Assembly: GCA_963794605.1 (NCBI GenBank) | Contig: CAWCEN010000002.1 | Location: 1,240,001-1,304,000 of the forward strand | Direction: 5' to 3' | DNA length: 64,000 nucleotides | Source: VAXT01 sp963794605 | GTDB taxonomy: Bacteria; Actinomycetota; Thermoleophilia; Gaiellales; Gaiellaceae | Program-made: the position numbers and the translations under genes | Part shown: one piece after another, positions 51,524 to 60,541 of the stretch | How positions within the stretch are numbered: position 1 is the stretch's first letter | Layout of the letters: the number at the start of each line of letters is the position of its first letter | The notes under the pieces: model-generated | The model's input: only the letters and a program-made list of their open reading frames with translations | Database searches by the model: none | Told to the model about the DNA's origin: nothing

Positions 51524-52801
51524 TTACGGTGAAGTCAGGGATGCATGCTCGGTTGCCGGTTCCGCGAGGCCCGTCGGCGTCTCGGGTTCGTCGCGCCTGC
51601 GGATCGCGTGGACGCTCGGCTGCGCGAAGACGATCGCCTGCGTGACCGCGATCACAAAGGCGGCCGCGAGAAGCGTCTCCTGGACGCCGACGACCGCGGC
51701 GATCGGGCCGGCGAGAGCTGCGCCGAGCGGGAGCAGGACGAAGGAGCCGAATGAGTCGTAGGAACTGACGCGCGAGAGCGACTCCTCGGGCACGTTCTGC
51801 TGGAAGACCGTGAACCAGAGCGTGATGTGGATCGCGAGGCCGCAGCCCGCCACCACGGAGAAGACGATCAGGGTCCAGAGCGGCAAGCCGAGCCCCATGC
51901 CCAGCGGCTGGAGGAGGAAGACCCAGGCCGCCATGCAGGACGCGGCGAGCGGCTTCTTCGGTCGAATTCGCATAGCGAGGATTCCGCCGACGAGCGCGCC
52001 GGCGGCGAACGCCGCCGTCAGCGCCGCCCAGGCCGGTGCGCCGCCGAGGTCGCGCTTCGCGATGATCGGGCCGAGCACCCAGTAGGACGCGAACGCGAAG
52101 TTGCCGATCCCGAAGAAGACGATCGTCGTCCAGATCCAGGTCTGGCGGCGGAACTCGTTCCAGCCCTGGCGCAGCTCCCTGAAGAAGGACTTCGACTCGA
52201 CGACCTCGTCGCGCCGTGGGAGCCTCAGCGGCACGAGCAGCAGCGCGCCCAGCCCGAAGGAGGCGGCGTCGATCAGCAGCGCCGACCCGGGGCTCCCCGC
52301 CGCGACAATGGCGCCGCCGATCGCGGGGCCGACGATTCTCGTCGCGTTCCGCGAGAGCCCGAGCAGCGCGTTCGCCTGCTGCAGCCGCCCGGGGCTGATC
52401 GTCGCCGGGATCAGGCCCGTCGACGCGGGTAGGTAGAAGCCCTCGGCGAGGCCGTAGATCGCCTGCAGGACGACGAGCATCGCGATCGTGGCCGAGCCGG
52501 TGAGGACGAGCGCCCCGGTGATCGCCTGCACGACTCCCTGGACGACCGCGACCGCGATCAGGACGAGGTGGCGCGGGAGACGGTCGGCCCAGACCCCAGC
52601 GGCGAGGACGATCGCCGCATCCGCGATCTGCCGCGCGGCGAGCACGAGGCCGAGCGCGATCGCCGAGTCGGAGACCTGCAGCACGGCGAACACGAGCGCG
52701 ACAACCGAGATGCCGTCGCCGAGCCCGGAGATCGTCGAGCTTGCGAAGAGGAGGCGGAAGTTGCGTTCGGCGAGCGCGCCGACGGCACGGCGTAGTCGCA
52801 T
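51524..52801 (-). CDS. MFS transporter (MFS_3 / enterobactin-exporter-like)
   Basis: 425 aa, twelve TM helices. N-terminal NFRLLFASSTISGLGDGISV, GVWADRLPRHLVLIAVAV between TM2 and TM3, NALLGLSRNATRIVGPAIGG, and second-half GALVGGILAMRI. The pattern is that of macrolide or siderophore exporters. Substrate unknown. Divergent from valS. Confidence 0.88.
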   Translation of the reverse strand: MRLRRAVGALAERNFRLLFASSTISGLGDGISVVALVFAVLQVSDSAIALGLVLAARQIADAAIVLAAGVWADRLPRHLVLIAVAVVQGVVQAITGALVLTGSATIAMLVVLQAIYGLAEGFYLPASTGLIPATISPGRLQQANALLGLSRNATRIVGPAIGGAIVAAGSPGSALLIDAASFGLGALLLVPLRLPRRDEVVESKSFFRELRQGWNEFRRQTWIWTTIVFFGIGNFAFASYWVLGPIIAKRDLGGAPAWAALTAAFAAGALVGGILAMRIRPKKPLAASCMAAWVFLLQPLGMGLGLPLWTLIVFSVVAGCGLAIHITLWFTVFQQNVPEESLSRVSSYDSFGSFVLLPLGAALAGPIAAVVGVQETLLAAAFVIAVTQAIVFAQPSVHAIRRRDEPETPTGLAEPATEHASLTSP

Positions 52802-52912
52802 TGCCTGCTTTTACCGCATTTGCCGGATAACGGAACAGCAGCGATACTGAGCCCATAGTCGCTGCCTGACCGCATCCGTGATTTGCCTACGGACTCGGAG
52901 AGTCCGCAGCCG

Positions 52913-52918
52913 TACGAT
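52913..52918 (+). promoter_or_regulatory. Putative -10 box of leaderless valS
   Basis: TACGAT, 6 nt before the valS ATG at 52925. No Shine-Dalgarno in between. Confidence 0.4.
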
Positions 52919-52924
52919 GCGCGC

Positions 52925-55335
52925 ATGGAGCCGCTCTACAAGCCGCAGGGGATCGAGGAGCGCTGGCAGCGCACCTGGGAGGAGGAAGGCCTCTACAACG
53001 CGGAGCCCGGAAGCGGCCGCGAGACGTTCGTTGTCGCGCACCCTCCGCCGAACGTGACCGGCGCGTTGCACACGGGCCACGCGCTCCAGATCTCGCTCGC
53101 GGACGCCCTCGTGCGCTGGCATCGGATGCGCGGCTTCGAGACGGCGTTCCTGACGGGATACGACCACGCCGGTATCTCGACCCAGACCGCCGTCGAGAAG
53201 CATCTGGCGGAACAGGGCAAGACGCGAGACGATTACGGGCGCGACGCGTTCGTCGAGCTCGTCTGGGACTGGCTTCGTCAGTACGGCGGCACGATCATGA
53301 ACCAGTTCCGCCGGATGGGCGCCTCCATGGACTACCGGCGCGAGCGGTTCACGATGGACGACGAGTACGTGCGCGCGGTGATGCGCTTCTTCGTGCACCT
53401 GCACGAGAAGGGCTGGATCTACCGCGCCAACCGGATCATCAACTGGTGTCCGTACCACGAGACGTCGCTATCCGACCTCGAGCTCGTGCACGAGGAGGTG
53501 GACGATGCGCTGACCTATGATCCGCTATCCGTTCGTCGACGACCCCGAGAACGGCGTGACGATCGCGACGGCTCGCCCCGCGACGATCCTGGCCGACGTC
53601 GCGGTGGCCGTGAATCCCGAGGACGAGCGCTGGCGCGAAGCGATCGGGCGCGAGGTGGTCGTGCCGTTCGTCGAGCGCCCGGTGCCTGTGATCGCCGACG
53701 AGCGCGTCGACCTGGAGTTCGGGACCGGCGCGCTCAAGGTGACGCCTGCGCACGACCCGCTCGACTTCGAGATCGGGCGCGACCATCGGCTGCCGGAACC
53801 GTCAGTGATCGGGTTCGACGGGCGGATGAACGAGCAGGCGGGTGAGCTCGCCGGCCTGACCCAGGAAGAGGCGGGCAAGCGCATCCTGGACTGGATCAAG
53901 GAGCGCGGACTGCTCGTGAAGCGGGAGGCGTACCGCCACACGGTCGCGCTGTGCGAGCGTTGCAACAGTCGGATCGAGCCGCTGATCTCGCTCCAGTGGT
54001 GGTGCTCGATGGACGAACTGAAGAAGCCCGCGCTCGAGGCTCTCCGGTCACGCCGCGTGCGGTATTACCCGGAATCGCAGCACCGCTACGCGATCGACTC
54101 GCTCGAGAACGCCCCCGACTGGAACATCTCGCGCCAGATCTGGTGGGGTCACCAGATCCCGGCGTGGGAGTGCCCGAACGGTCACGAGACGGTGGCGGAG
54201 ACCGACCCGGAGGCGTGCGCCGAGTGCGGGTCGATCGAGCTGACGAGGAGCGAGGACGTCCTAGACACCTGGTTCTCCTCAGCGCTGTGGCCGTTCGCGA
54301 TTCTCGGCTGGCCGGAGGAGACGCCCGAGCTTCGGGCCTGGTACCCGGGCACGTTGAACACGACGGCGCGCGAGATCATCCGTCTCTGGGAGAACCGGAT
54401 GATCTTCTCGGGTCTCGAGCTAATGGGCGAGATCCCCTTCCGGCACGTGATCATCCACACCACCGTGCTCGCGCCGGACGGGCGGCGGATGTCGAAGAGC
54501 CTCGGCACCGGTCTCGACCCGCTCGAGTTGATCGCTGATCACGGCGCGGACGCGACCCGCTACGGGCTGCTCAAGATGTCGTCGTCGCAGGACGTTCGCT
54601 TCGCGATCGGTGCGATCGAGGAGGGGCGCAAGCTCGCGAACAAACTCTGGAACGCGAGCCGGCTCGTGCTCGGCGCCGGACCAGCGGAGGGTGAGCCGAC
54701 ACCGGACGCGATCGAGGAGCGCTGGATCTTCGCCAGGCTCGAGGAGACCCGCCGCGAGGTCGACGCCGACCTCGGCGCCTTCGACTTCGCCCACGCCGTC
54801 GACCGCCTGTATCACCTGACGTTCGACGACTTCTGCGACTGGTACCTCGAGGCGATCAAGCCACGACTCGACGAGCCGCGAGGTCCGCGCGACGGCCCTT
54901 GCCGCGCTCGAGCGGCTGCTCAAGCTCCTGCACCCGGTGATGCCTCACGTCACCGAGGAGATCTGGTCGCAGCTAGCCGAACCGAAGACGCGGCTGATCG
55001 TCGCGCCGTGGCCCGAGCCCGAGGAGCGCTTCGCCGAGGATCTGCATGCGCTTGACGGCACCCAGGAGGCCGCGGCCATCTTCCGCAGGAGCGGAGTCCG
55101 CGCCGAGCTCGCAGGCGACGATCTGCGCATCTTCGAGGCCGTTGTCAGACCCGACCGCGTCAGGACCGACGGCAATGCAGGCGCCGAGGTCGAGCGGCTC
55201 CGCAAGGAGATCGCGCGCGCCGAGGGCATGCTGGCCAACGAGCGGTTCACCTCGAAGGCGCCCGCCGAGGTCGTCGAGGCCGAGCGCGAGAAGCTCGAGC
55301 GCTATCGTCGTGAGCTCGATGCAATCAGCGGCTAG
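52925..55335 (+). pseudogene. valS: Valyl-tRNA synthetase, interrupted by two +1 frameshifts
   Basis: Three consecutive frames together make a complete ValRS. Segment 1 (52925 to ~53518) has PPPNVTGALHTGHALQ (HIGH) and YDHAGISTQT. Segment 2 (~53520 to ~54878) has the editing domain (GVTIATARPATILADVA), DWNISRQIWWGHQIPAWEC, DTWFSSALWPF and the KMSKS loop GRRMSKSLGTG. Segment 3 (~54880 to 55335) has PVMPHVTEEIWSQL and the C-terminal coiled coil (AEVERLRKEIARAEGMLANE). Shift 1 fits one extra G at 53519 (TAT-G-ATC); shift 2 fits one extra C at about 54879 (CCG-C-GAG). Both go the same way, so no single product is full length. As ValRS is essential and every motif is intact, sequence error is the simplest reading; a second copy elsewhere is the alternative. 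Confidence 0.85.
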
Positions 55336-56389
55336 CCCAGGGTCCGCGACAACCTGGGTCGCCTCGCTCAGCCCGTGGCCCGAGGAGTTCGGCCTCGACG
55401 GGATGCGGTCGCTGCTCGCCCGCCTCGGCGATCCGCAGGACTCGTATCCCGCGATTCACGTCGTCGGCACGAACGGCAAGTCGACCGCCACCCGCACGAT
55501 CGCCGAGCTACTCCGGAGCGAGGGGCTGCGCGTGGGCGCGTACACCTCGCCGCACGTCGCCGGCTGGCACGAGCGGTTGGATTGTGACGAGGCCGACTTC
55601 GAGCGGGCCGTCGCGCGCGTTCGCGGGCCCGCGGAGGAGCTTCGGTCCACGCAGTTCGAGGTTCTGACCACGGCGGCGCTGCTCGAGTTCGCGGAGCAGG
55701 GCGTGGACGTGGCGGTCGTCGAGGCGGGCCTCGGCGGGCGGCTCGACGCGACGAACGTCGTCGATGCCGAGGTCGTTCTGCTCACCAACGTCGCGCTGGA
55801 GCACACCGATGTGCTGGGTGAGACGCGCGAGGAGATCGCGCAGGAAAAACTCGCCGTTGCTCATGCGGCAAGAGTAGTTGTCCTATCGGACAACACGTTC
55901 GAACACCTCGTGCCGCAGCGCGCCACAATCGTCCAGGGAGGCGGACGCGAAGCCGCCGAGGCGTTCCTCGGCCGGAAGATCGAGCATGACGTCGACGTCG
56001 CCCTGTCCGGCCGCCTCGAGCGGCGTGACGGCGAGATCCGGGACGGCGCACACACGCCCGAGGCGGTCGACTGGCTGCTTGCGCGCATCCCCGCACGCGA
56101 CTACGTCCTCTGCGTCTCGATCCTGGGCGAGAAACGAGTCGACGAGCTGCTCGAGCGGCTCGGGCGGGCAGGCAGCACCTTCGTCGCCACGAGCTCGAGC
56201 AATCCGCGCGCGCTCCCAGCGAAGGAGCTCGCCGTACGGGCCGAGGCGCACTTCTCGGACGTCCGCTCGGTCGCCGATCCAGTCAAAGCGCTCGCGCGCG
56301 CGCGTACGTTTGAGCGCCCCGTCCTCGTCACCGGCTCCCTCTATTTGCTCGCTGACCTTCACGCCCGAGAGGAAGATGGTGCAGGTTGA
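55319..56389 (+). CDS. folC: Dihydrofolate/folylpolyglutamate synthase (compact)
   Basis: 356 aa Mur-ligase-fold enzyme. Walker A HVVGTNGKSTATRTIAELL, GAYTSPHVAGWHERL, VVEAGLGGRLDATNVVDAEV, TNVALEHTDVLGETREEIAQ, and the variant DGAHTPEAVDWLL (usually DGAHNP). Shorter than typical FolC (about 410-450) through contraction between the central and C-terminal domains. Begins 17 nt inside valS. Adds glutamate to dihydropteroate and/or folates; which activity remains is not certain. Confidence 0.87.
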   Translation: MQSAASPGSATTWVASLSPWPEEFGLDGMRSLLARLGDPQDSYPAIHVVGTNGKSTATRTIAELLRSEGLRVGAYTSPHVAGWHERLDCDEADFERAVARVRGPAEELRSTQFEVLTTAALLEFAEQGVDVAVVEAGLGGRLDATNVVDAEVVLLTNVALEHTDVLGETREEIAQEKLAVAHAARVVVLSDNTFEHLVPQRATIVQGGGREAAEAFLGRKIEHDVDVALSGRLERRDGEIRDGAHTPEAVDWLLARIPARDYVLCVSILGEKRVDELLERLGRAGSTFVATSSSNPRALPAKELAVRAEAHFSDVRSVADPVKALARARTFERPVLVTGSLYLLADLHAREEDGAG

Positions 56390-56499
56390 CGAAAGCTGGC
56401 GAACGGATCACGGTCTTCGCGTTCGCGGCCATCGTCGTGCTGTCGATCGTGGGGATCGCGTTCGCTTTGGGTTACATCGTCGGTCAACTTCTCCTATAA
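56386..56499 (+). CDS. Single-TM small membrane protein (37 aa)
   Basis: TTG at 56386 overlaps the folC stop by 4 nt (TTGA). Product TKAGERITVFAFAAIVVLS then IVGIAFALGYIVGQLLL: short basic head and one TM helix. GAGGA about 12 nt upstream. It ends 13 bp before the zinc-ribbon gene, so it fills the gap in the operon. No homolog recognised. Confidence 0.55.
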   Translation: MTKAGERITVFAFAAIVVLSIVGIAFALGYIVGQLLL

Positions 56500-56512
56500 C
56501 GGGGGAACCGAA

Positions 56513-57058
56513 GTGAAGACAGTTCTCGCAGCGAGTGGAGATTCCGGGTTCTTCGGGACGCTCCACGACTTTTTCGACTCGGGCTCATGGCCCGTCCTGC
56601 GGAACGTGGGGATCTTCATGGTCGTCGTCTTCTGGCTCGCGGTCGGCTACTGGGTGTTCAAGGACGCTCGGCGCCGGATCGAGGATCCGTGGCTCGTGGG
56701 CGCGGCGACGATCCTCGGGCTCGTGCCCCCGTTCGTGGGCGCGTTCATCTACATGCTGTTCCGGCCGCCGGAGTACCTCGAGGACGTGCGCGAGCGCGAG
56801 CTCGAGATCAAGGCGATGGAGGAGAGTCTCGGCCGCGGGCGGCACCAGAGCTGCCCGGTCTGTCGCGCGGACATCGACGAGAGCTTTCTCGTCTGCCCCG
56901 TATGCACGACGCGCCTGCGCCAGGCGTGCGCGAACTGCAAGGCGCCGCTGGAGCCGCTGTGGCAGGTCTGCCCGTATTGCGAGACGCCGATCGAGTCGGC
57001 CGCGCCGATCCACTTTCCTCCGCTCGAGGCCCCGCGGCAGGAAACCGGGTCCGAGTAG
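56513..57058 (+). CDS. Membrane protein with double zinc ribbon
   Basis: 181 aa. N-terminal amphipathic region, TM (RNVGIFMVVVFWLAVGYWVF), second TM (AATILGLVPPFVGAFIYMLF), then cytosolic zinc knuckles SCPVCRADID, VCPVCTTRL, ACANCKAPLE and VCPYCETPIE (DZANK-type). GTG start with GGGGGAA upstream. Lies between folC and ndk. Adaptor or scaffold role is inferred from fold only. Confidence 0.8.
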   Translation: MKTVLAASGDSGFFGTLHDFFDSGSWPVLRNVGIFMVVVFWLAVGYWVFKDARRRIEDPWLVGAATILGLVPPFVGAFIYMLFRPPEYLEDVRERELEIKAMEESLGRGRHQSCPVCRADIDESFLVCPVCTTRLRQACANCKAPLEPLWQVCPYCETPIESAAPIHFPPLEAPRQETGSE

Positions 57059-57070
57059 AGTCCGCCGCCG

Positions 57071-57475
57071 ATGGCGGCCGAGCGCACACTCGTCCTGATC
57101 AAGCCCGACGCGGTGCGGCGCGGCCTCGCCGGTGAGATCCTGCGACGCTTCGAGCTGCGCGGGCTCGAGATTCGCGAGGCGCGGTTACTCACTGTGGATC
57201 GCGACCTGGCGGGCGAGCACTACGCCGAGCATGCAGAGAAGCCGTTCTTCGGCGAGCTGGTCGAGTTCATCACTTCGGGGCCGACCCTGGCGCTGGTGCT
57301 GGAAGGGGAGGGCGCGATCGCGACCGTGCGCACGACGATGGGCGCGACGAATCCGGCCGACGCCGGCCCCGGAACGATTCGCGGCGACCTGGCGCTCTCG
57401 ATGCCGGACAACCTCGTGCACGGCTCGGACTCGCCGGAGTCGGCGGTCCGCGAGATCGCGCTCTGGTTTGACTGA
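57071..57475 (+). CDS. ndk: Nucleoside diphosphate kinase
   Basis: 134 aa; transfers gamma-phosphate between NTPs and NDPs through phospho-His117 in MPDNLVHGSDSPESA. ERTLVLIKPDAVRRGLAGEI and GATNPADAGPGTIRGDLAL are canonical. Followed by the methyltransferase with an 8-nt overlap. Confidence 0.97.
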   Translation: MAAERTLVLIKPDAVRRGLAGEILRRFELRGLEIREARLLTVDRDLAGEHYAEHAEKPFFGELVEFITSGPTLALVLEGEGAIATVRTTMGATNPADAGPGTIRGDLALSMPDNLVHGSDSPESAVREIALWFD

Positions 57476-58226
57476 CTACCTGGAGCGGAACCGCGAGGGC
57501 TGGACGAAGGCGAACGCGGAGTACACGGACGCGCGGGCGGAGGAAGCGTGGGCGGCCGGGGACATCACGTGGGGCATGTTCGGGCCCAGCGATTCCGAGC
57601 TGGGCGTGCTCGGGGACCTGTCGGGCAAGGACGTCATCGAGCTCGGCTGCGGAACGGCGTACTTCGGAGCGTGGCTCGCGCGTCGTGGCGGGCGCGTGAC
57701 TGGCGTCGACATCACGCCCGCACAGCTTGAAACCGCTCGCCGGATGAGCGCCGAGACGGGGATCCCGATGGAGCTGATCGAGGCCAACGCCGAAGAGGTG
57801 CCGCTTCCTGACGAGTCGTTCGACCTCGCACTCTCGGAATACGGCGCGTCGATCTGGTGCGACCCCTACAAGTGGATCCCGGAGGCGGCGCGGCTTCTAC
57901 GGGCCGGAGGGGAGCTCGTCTTCCTCTGCAGTTCCGTCCTCTGCATGTTGTGCTCTCCGGAGGGTGGCAAGGTCGCCGAGCAGCTCGTGCGGCCCCAGTT
58001 CGGGATGCATCGATTCGAATGGACGGATGACGAGGGCGTCGAGTTCCACCTTGGGCATGGGGACATGATCCGGTTGCTGCGCGAGAGCGGCTTCGAGATC
58101 GAGGGTTTGTGGGAGATCCGGGCGAGTGAGTCTGCTGAAGACCACAGCTATTACGACTTCGTAACGGCAGAGTGGGCCCGCAAGTGGCCGGCCGAGGAGA
58201 TCTGGAAGGCCCGCAAGCGCGGGTGA
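57468..58226 (+). CDS. Class I SAM-dependent methyltransferase
   Basis: 252 aa from TTG 57468. N-terminal YLERNREGWTKANAEYTDAR, SAM motif I VIELGCGTAYFGAWLARRG, acidic loop TGVDITPAQLETA, motif II ESFDLALSEYGASIW and motif III AARLLRAGGELVFLCSS. Methyltransf_11-like; substrate unknown. Overlaps ndk by 8 nt and maf by 4 nt, so it is translationally coupled on both sides. Confidence 0.87.
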   Translation: MTDYLERNREGWTKANAEYTDARAEEAWAAGDITWGMFGPSDSELGVLGDLSGKDVIELGCGTAYFGAWLARRGGRVTGVDITPAQLETARRMSAETGIPMELIEANAEEVPLPDESFDLALSEYGASIWCDPYKWIPEAARLLRAGGELVFLCSSVLCMLCSPEGGKVAEQLVRPQFGMHRFEWTDDEGVEFHLGHGDMIRLLRESGFEIEGLWEIRASESAEDHSYYDFVTAEWARKWPAEEIWKARKRG

Positions 58227-58789
58227 GCGCTCCCCCGGCTCCGCCGATCATCCTGGCGTCCGTCTCGCCGCAGCGGAGTGCGATTCTCGAGCAGTTGGGC
58301 ATTCCGTTCGAGGTCGTTCCGCCTCGGTTCGAGGAGTCGGGTGGCGATCCGGTCGAGCTCGCGGCGGGCAAGGCGCGCTCGGTCGACGGGGGCGAGTGCC
58401 CAGTGCTCGGGGTCGACACGGAGGTTGTCGTCGATGGTGAGTCGCTCGGGAAGCCTGCGGACGCGACTGCGGCGGAGGCGATGCTCGAGCGCCTGTCGGG
58501 CCGAACGCATGAGGTCGTCTCGGGTCTCTGTCTGCGGACGTCGGCGTGGGAGGACCTGCACGGCGAGACGACGCTGGTCATGTTCCGGCCGTTGACGGCG
58601 CGTGACCTCGCCCACTACATGGGTAGCGGCGAGTGGGAAGACCGCGCCGGCGGATACGCGATCCAGGGTCTCGGCGCGTCGCTAGTCGAGCGGGTCGAGG
58701 GCGACTACCTGAACGTCGTCGGCCTCCCAGCCGCGCTGCTCATCCGTCTGCTGACGAAACGCTTCCCAGGCACGTACGGCTTCGGCTAA
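58223..58789 (+). CDS. maf: Maf-family nucleotide pyrophosphatase
   Basis: 188 aa. IILASVSPQRSAILEQLGIP (ASxSPRR variant with Gln), GVDTEVVVDGESLGKP, LERLSGRTHEVVSGLC and EDRAGGYAIQGLGA. House-cleaning hydrolysis of modified dNTPs/NTPs, also linked to septation. GTG start overlaps the methyltransferase stop. Its maf-mreB adjacency is conserved in many bacteria; here RAYT 2 is inserted between them. Confidence 0.9.
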   Translation: MSAPPAPPIILASVSPQRSAILEQLGIPFEVVPPRFEESGGDPVELAAGKARSVDGGECPVLGVDTEVVVDGESLGKPADATAAEAMLERLSGRTHEVVSGLCLRTSAWEDLHGETTLVMFRPLTARDLAHYMGSGEWEDRAGGYAIQGLGASLVERVEGDYLNVVGLPAALLIRLLTKRFPGTYGFG

Positions 58790-58839
58790 TCCAGCCACGT
58801 CCCAGTGCCAGGCACTGGGACACGGCCGAAGTGGTCTGC

Positions 58840-59298
58840 TTACCGATCGAAGACGTAGCGCCGCGCCAAGCCGTAGAAGTTGCTCCAAGGCCATTCCGCC
58901 GGGCTCTCGCAAAGGCCGGCTTTCACCGGATTGAACGCGACGTACCGCACCGTCTCCTCCAACTGGCTTTCCGAATCGACGAAGCGAGCGTCGTAGCGGC
59001 GCTCGAAGAGATGCCCCTGGAGGGAGTGCCTTGCGTTAAAGCGCCGCGCGTAGCGGCCGTTCAGACGGTGCATCCCGGTGGCGAGCGATTCCGTCGGCGT
59101 CCGGACGATGAGATGGAAGTGGTTCGTCATCAAGCACCATGCGACCCGACTCCAGCCTGAATGCTCGACAACTCGATCGAAGACCCGGAGGAACAAGAAG
59201 CGGTCGTGGTCGTCGAGGTAGATCGACTGGCCGCGATTGCCACGAGTCGTGACGTGAAAGATGCCTCCGGCGGGTTGAAAGCGAGGCGGTCGCGGCAT
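58840..59298 (-). CDS. REP-associated tyrosine transposase (RAYT, Y1_Tnp)
   Basis: 152 aa. PRPPRFQPAGGIFHVTTRG, HUH motif H60-F-H62 in LMTNHFHLIVRT, catalytic Tyr candidate Y83 in NGRYARRFNARH, GHLFERRYDARFVDS and YVAFNPVKAGLC. Paralogous to the transposase at 27396 with the same residue numbering, but with different palindromes. ATG at 59298 is chosen because it matches the other copy and TACCCT lies 6 nt upstream; an in-frame extension upstream crosses the palindrome region. Confidence 0.92.
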   Translation of the reverse strand: MPRPPRFQPAGGIFHVTTRGNRGQSIYLDDHDRFLFLRVFDRVVEHSGWSRVAWCLMTNHFHLIVRTPTESLATGMHRLNGRYARRFNARHSLQGHLFERRYDARFVDSESQLEETVRYVAFNPVKAGLCESPAEWPWSNFYGLARRYVFDR

Positions 59299-59304
59299 GC
59301 GACG

Positions 59305-59310
59305 AGGGTA
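59305..59310 (-). promoter_or_regulatory. Putative -10 box of RAYT 2
   Basis: TACCCT on the minus strand, 6 nt before the ATG at 59298; matches the spacing at RAYT 1. Confidence 0.35.
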
Positions 59311-59445
59311 CGCGGGCTCCCGTGTCACTTCCCTGCGCGACGACGTGCAAGTCCGAGACATGTCCGTGTACCTGGCACTGGGACATGGCGTTTCGGGACG
59401 TGTTCGCGGTTTTCCACAGAATCACTAGACTCGGCGCGGGAGAGC

Positions 59446-60501
59446 ATGGGCTTTCTGGGGTATTTCAACGGCTTCGGCGGTCGCGACATGGCCGTGGACT
59501 TGGGCACCGCGAACACGCTCGTCTACGTGCGCGGACGCGGCATCGTTCTCTCGGAGCCGTCCGTCGTCGCGATCGACCAGCGCTCGGGCGAGGTCCACGC
59601 CGTGGGTGTCGAGGCGAAGCGCATGCTCGGCCGGACGCCCGGCACGATCAGCGCCATCCGCCCGCTGAAGGACGGCGTCATCGCCGACTTCGACGTCACG
59701 GAGCAGATGCTCCGCCACTTCATCCAGAAAGTCCACCAGCACCGCTTTGCCCACCCGAGAGTCGTCGTCTGCGTTCCGTCGGGCGTCACCGGCGTCGAGA
59801 AGCGCGCCGTCGAAGAAGCGACGCTCTCGGCCGGCGCCAGAGAAGCCCACCTGATCGAAGAGCCGATGGCCGCCGCAATCGGCGCCGGCCTCCCCGTCTC
59901 GGAACCGACCGGGAACATGATCGTCGACGTCGGCGGCGGCACCACCGAGGTCGCAGTCATCTCCCTGGGCGGCATCGTCGTCTCGCAGAGCCTCAGAGTC
60001 GGCGGCGACGAGATGGACGAGGCGATCACCAGCCACATCAAGAAGGAGTACAAGCTCCTGATCGGCCAGCAAACGGCCGAGGAGATCAAGCTCGAGGTCG
60101 GCTCCGCCTTCCAGCTCAAGGACGAGGTGCAAGCCGAAGTCCGAGGCCGAGACATGCTGACCGGCCTGCCGAAGACGGTCGTCATCAGCTCGGACGAGGT
60201 TCGCCACGCGCTCGAGGAGCCGGTCGGCCAGATTCTGGACGCGATCCGCTCGACCCTCGACAAGACGCCGCCCGAGCTGGCCGCCGACATCATGGACCGG
60301 GGCATCGTCCTCGCCGGCGGAGGCGCGCTCCTCTCAGGCCTCGACGAACGGCTCCGGCACGAGACGCAGATGCCCACACAACTCGCCGAATCGCCGCTCA
60401 CCTGCGTCGCAGTCGGCTCCGGCCGCAGCCTCGAAGTCCTCGAAGTGATGCAGCGCGCCGCGAAGAACCGAGCGAAGAGCCGGAACGGCTACCGGCGCTA
60501 G
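59446..60501 (+). CDS. mreB: Rod shape-determining actin homolog MreB
   Basis: 351 aa. Actin-fold ATP motifs: phosphate 1 DMAVDLGTANTLVYVRG, phosphate 2 NMIVDVGGGTTEVAVISLGG, adenosine DRGIVLAGGGALLSGL, and VPSGVTGVEKRAVEEA. N-terminal FLGYFNGFGG amphipathic stretch for membrane binding. Directs lateral wall synthesis with MreC, MreD and PBP2 just downstream. GGGAGAG precedes the ATG. Confidence 0.96.
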   Translation: MGFLGYFNGFGGRDMAVDLGTANTLVYVRGRGIVLSEPSVVAIDQRSGEVHAVGVEAKRMLGRTPGTISAIRPLKDGVIADFDVTEQMLRHFIQKVHQHRFAHPRVVVCVPSGVTGVEKRAVEEATLSAGAREAHLIEEPMAAAIGAGLPVSEPTGNMIVDVGGGTTEVAVISLGGIVVSQSLRVGGDEMDEAITSHIKKEYKLLIGQQTAEEIKLEVGSAFQLKDEVQAEVRGRDMLTGLPKTVVISSDEVRHALEEPVGQILDAIRSTLDKTPPELAADIMDRGIVLAGGGALLSGLDERLRHETQMPTQLAESPLTCVAVGSGRSLEVLEVMQRAAKNRAKSRNGYRR

Positions 60502-60527
60502 ACCTCGGATCTCGCCGCACACTTCGC

Positions 60528-60533
60528 TACCCT
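60528..60533 (+). promoter_or_regulatory. Putative -10 box, mreC
   Basis: TACCCT, 8 nt before the mreC GTG at 60542, in the 40-bp mreB-mreC gap; may give mreCD-mrdA its own promoter. Confidence 0.3.
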
Positions 60534-60541
60534 CCAAGACC

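Larger units (their letters stand above)
58799..59385. mobile_element. RAYT element 2 with terminal palindromes
   Basis: Left end is a perfect palindrome GTCCCAGTGCC-A-GGCACTGGGAC (58799-58821). Right end (59361-59385) keeps the GGCACTGGGACA arm but the other arm is degenerate (TGTCCGTGTACC). The transposase lies between, antisense to maf and mreB. It interrupts the maf-mreB junction. Confidence 0.8.

Noticed and set aside
53500..53540. Programmed frameshift in valS.
   Set aside because: No slippery heptamer, nearby stop or stimulatory structure; a second unrelated shift occurs downstream, and valS is not known to be recoded.
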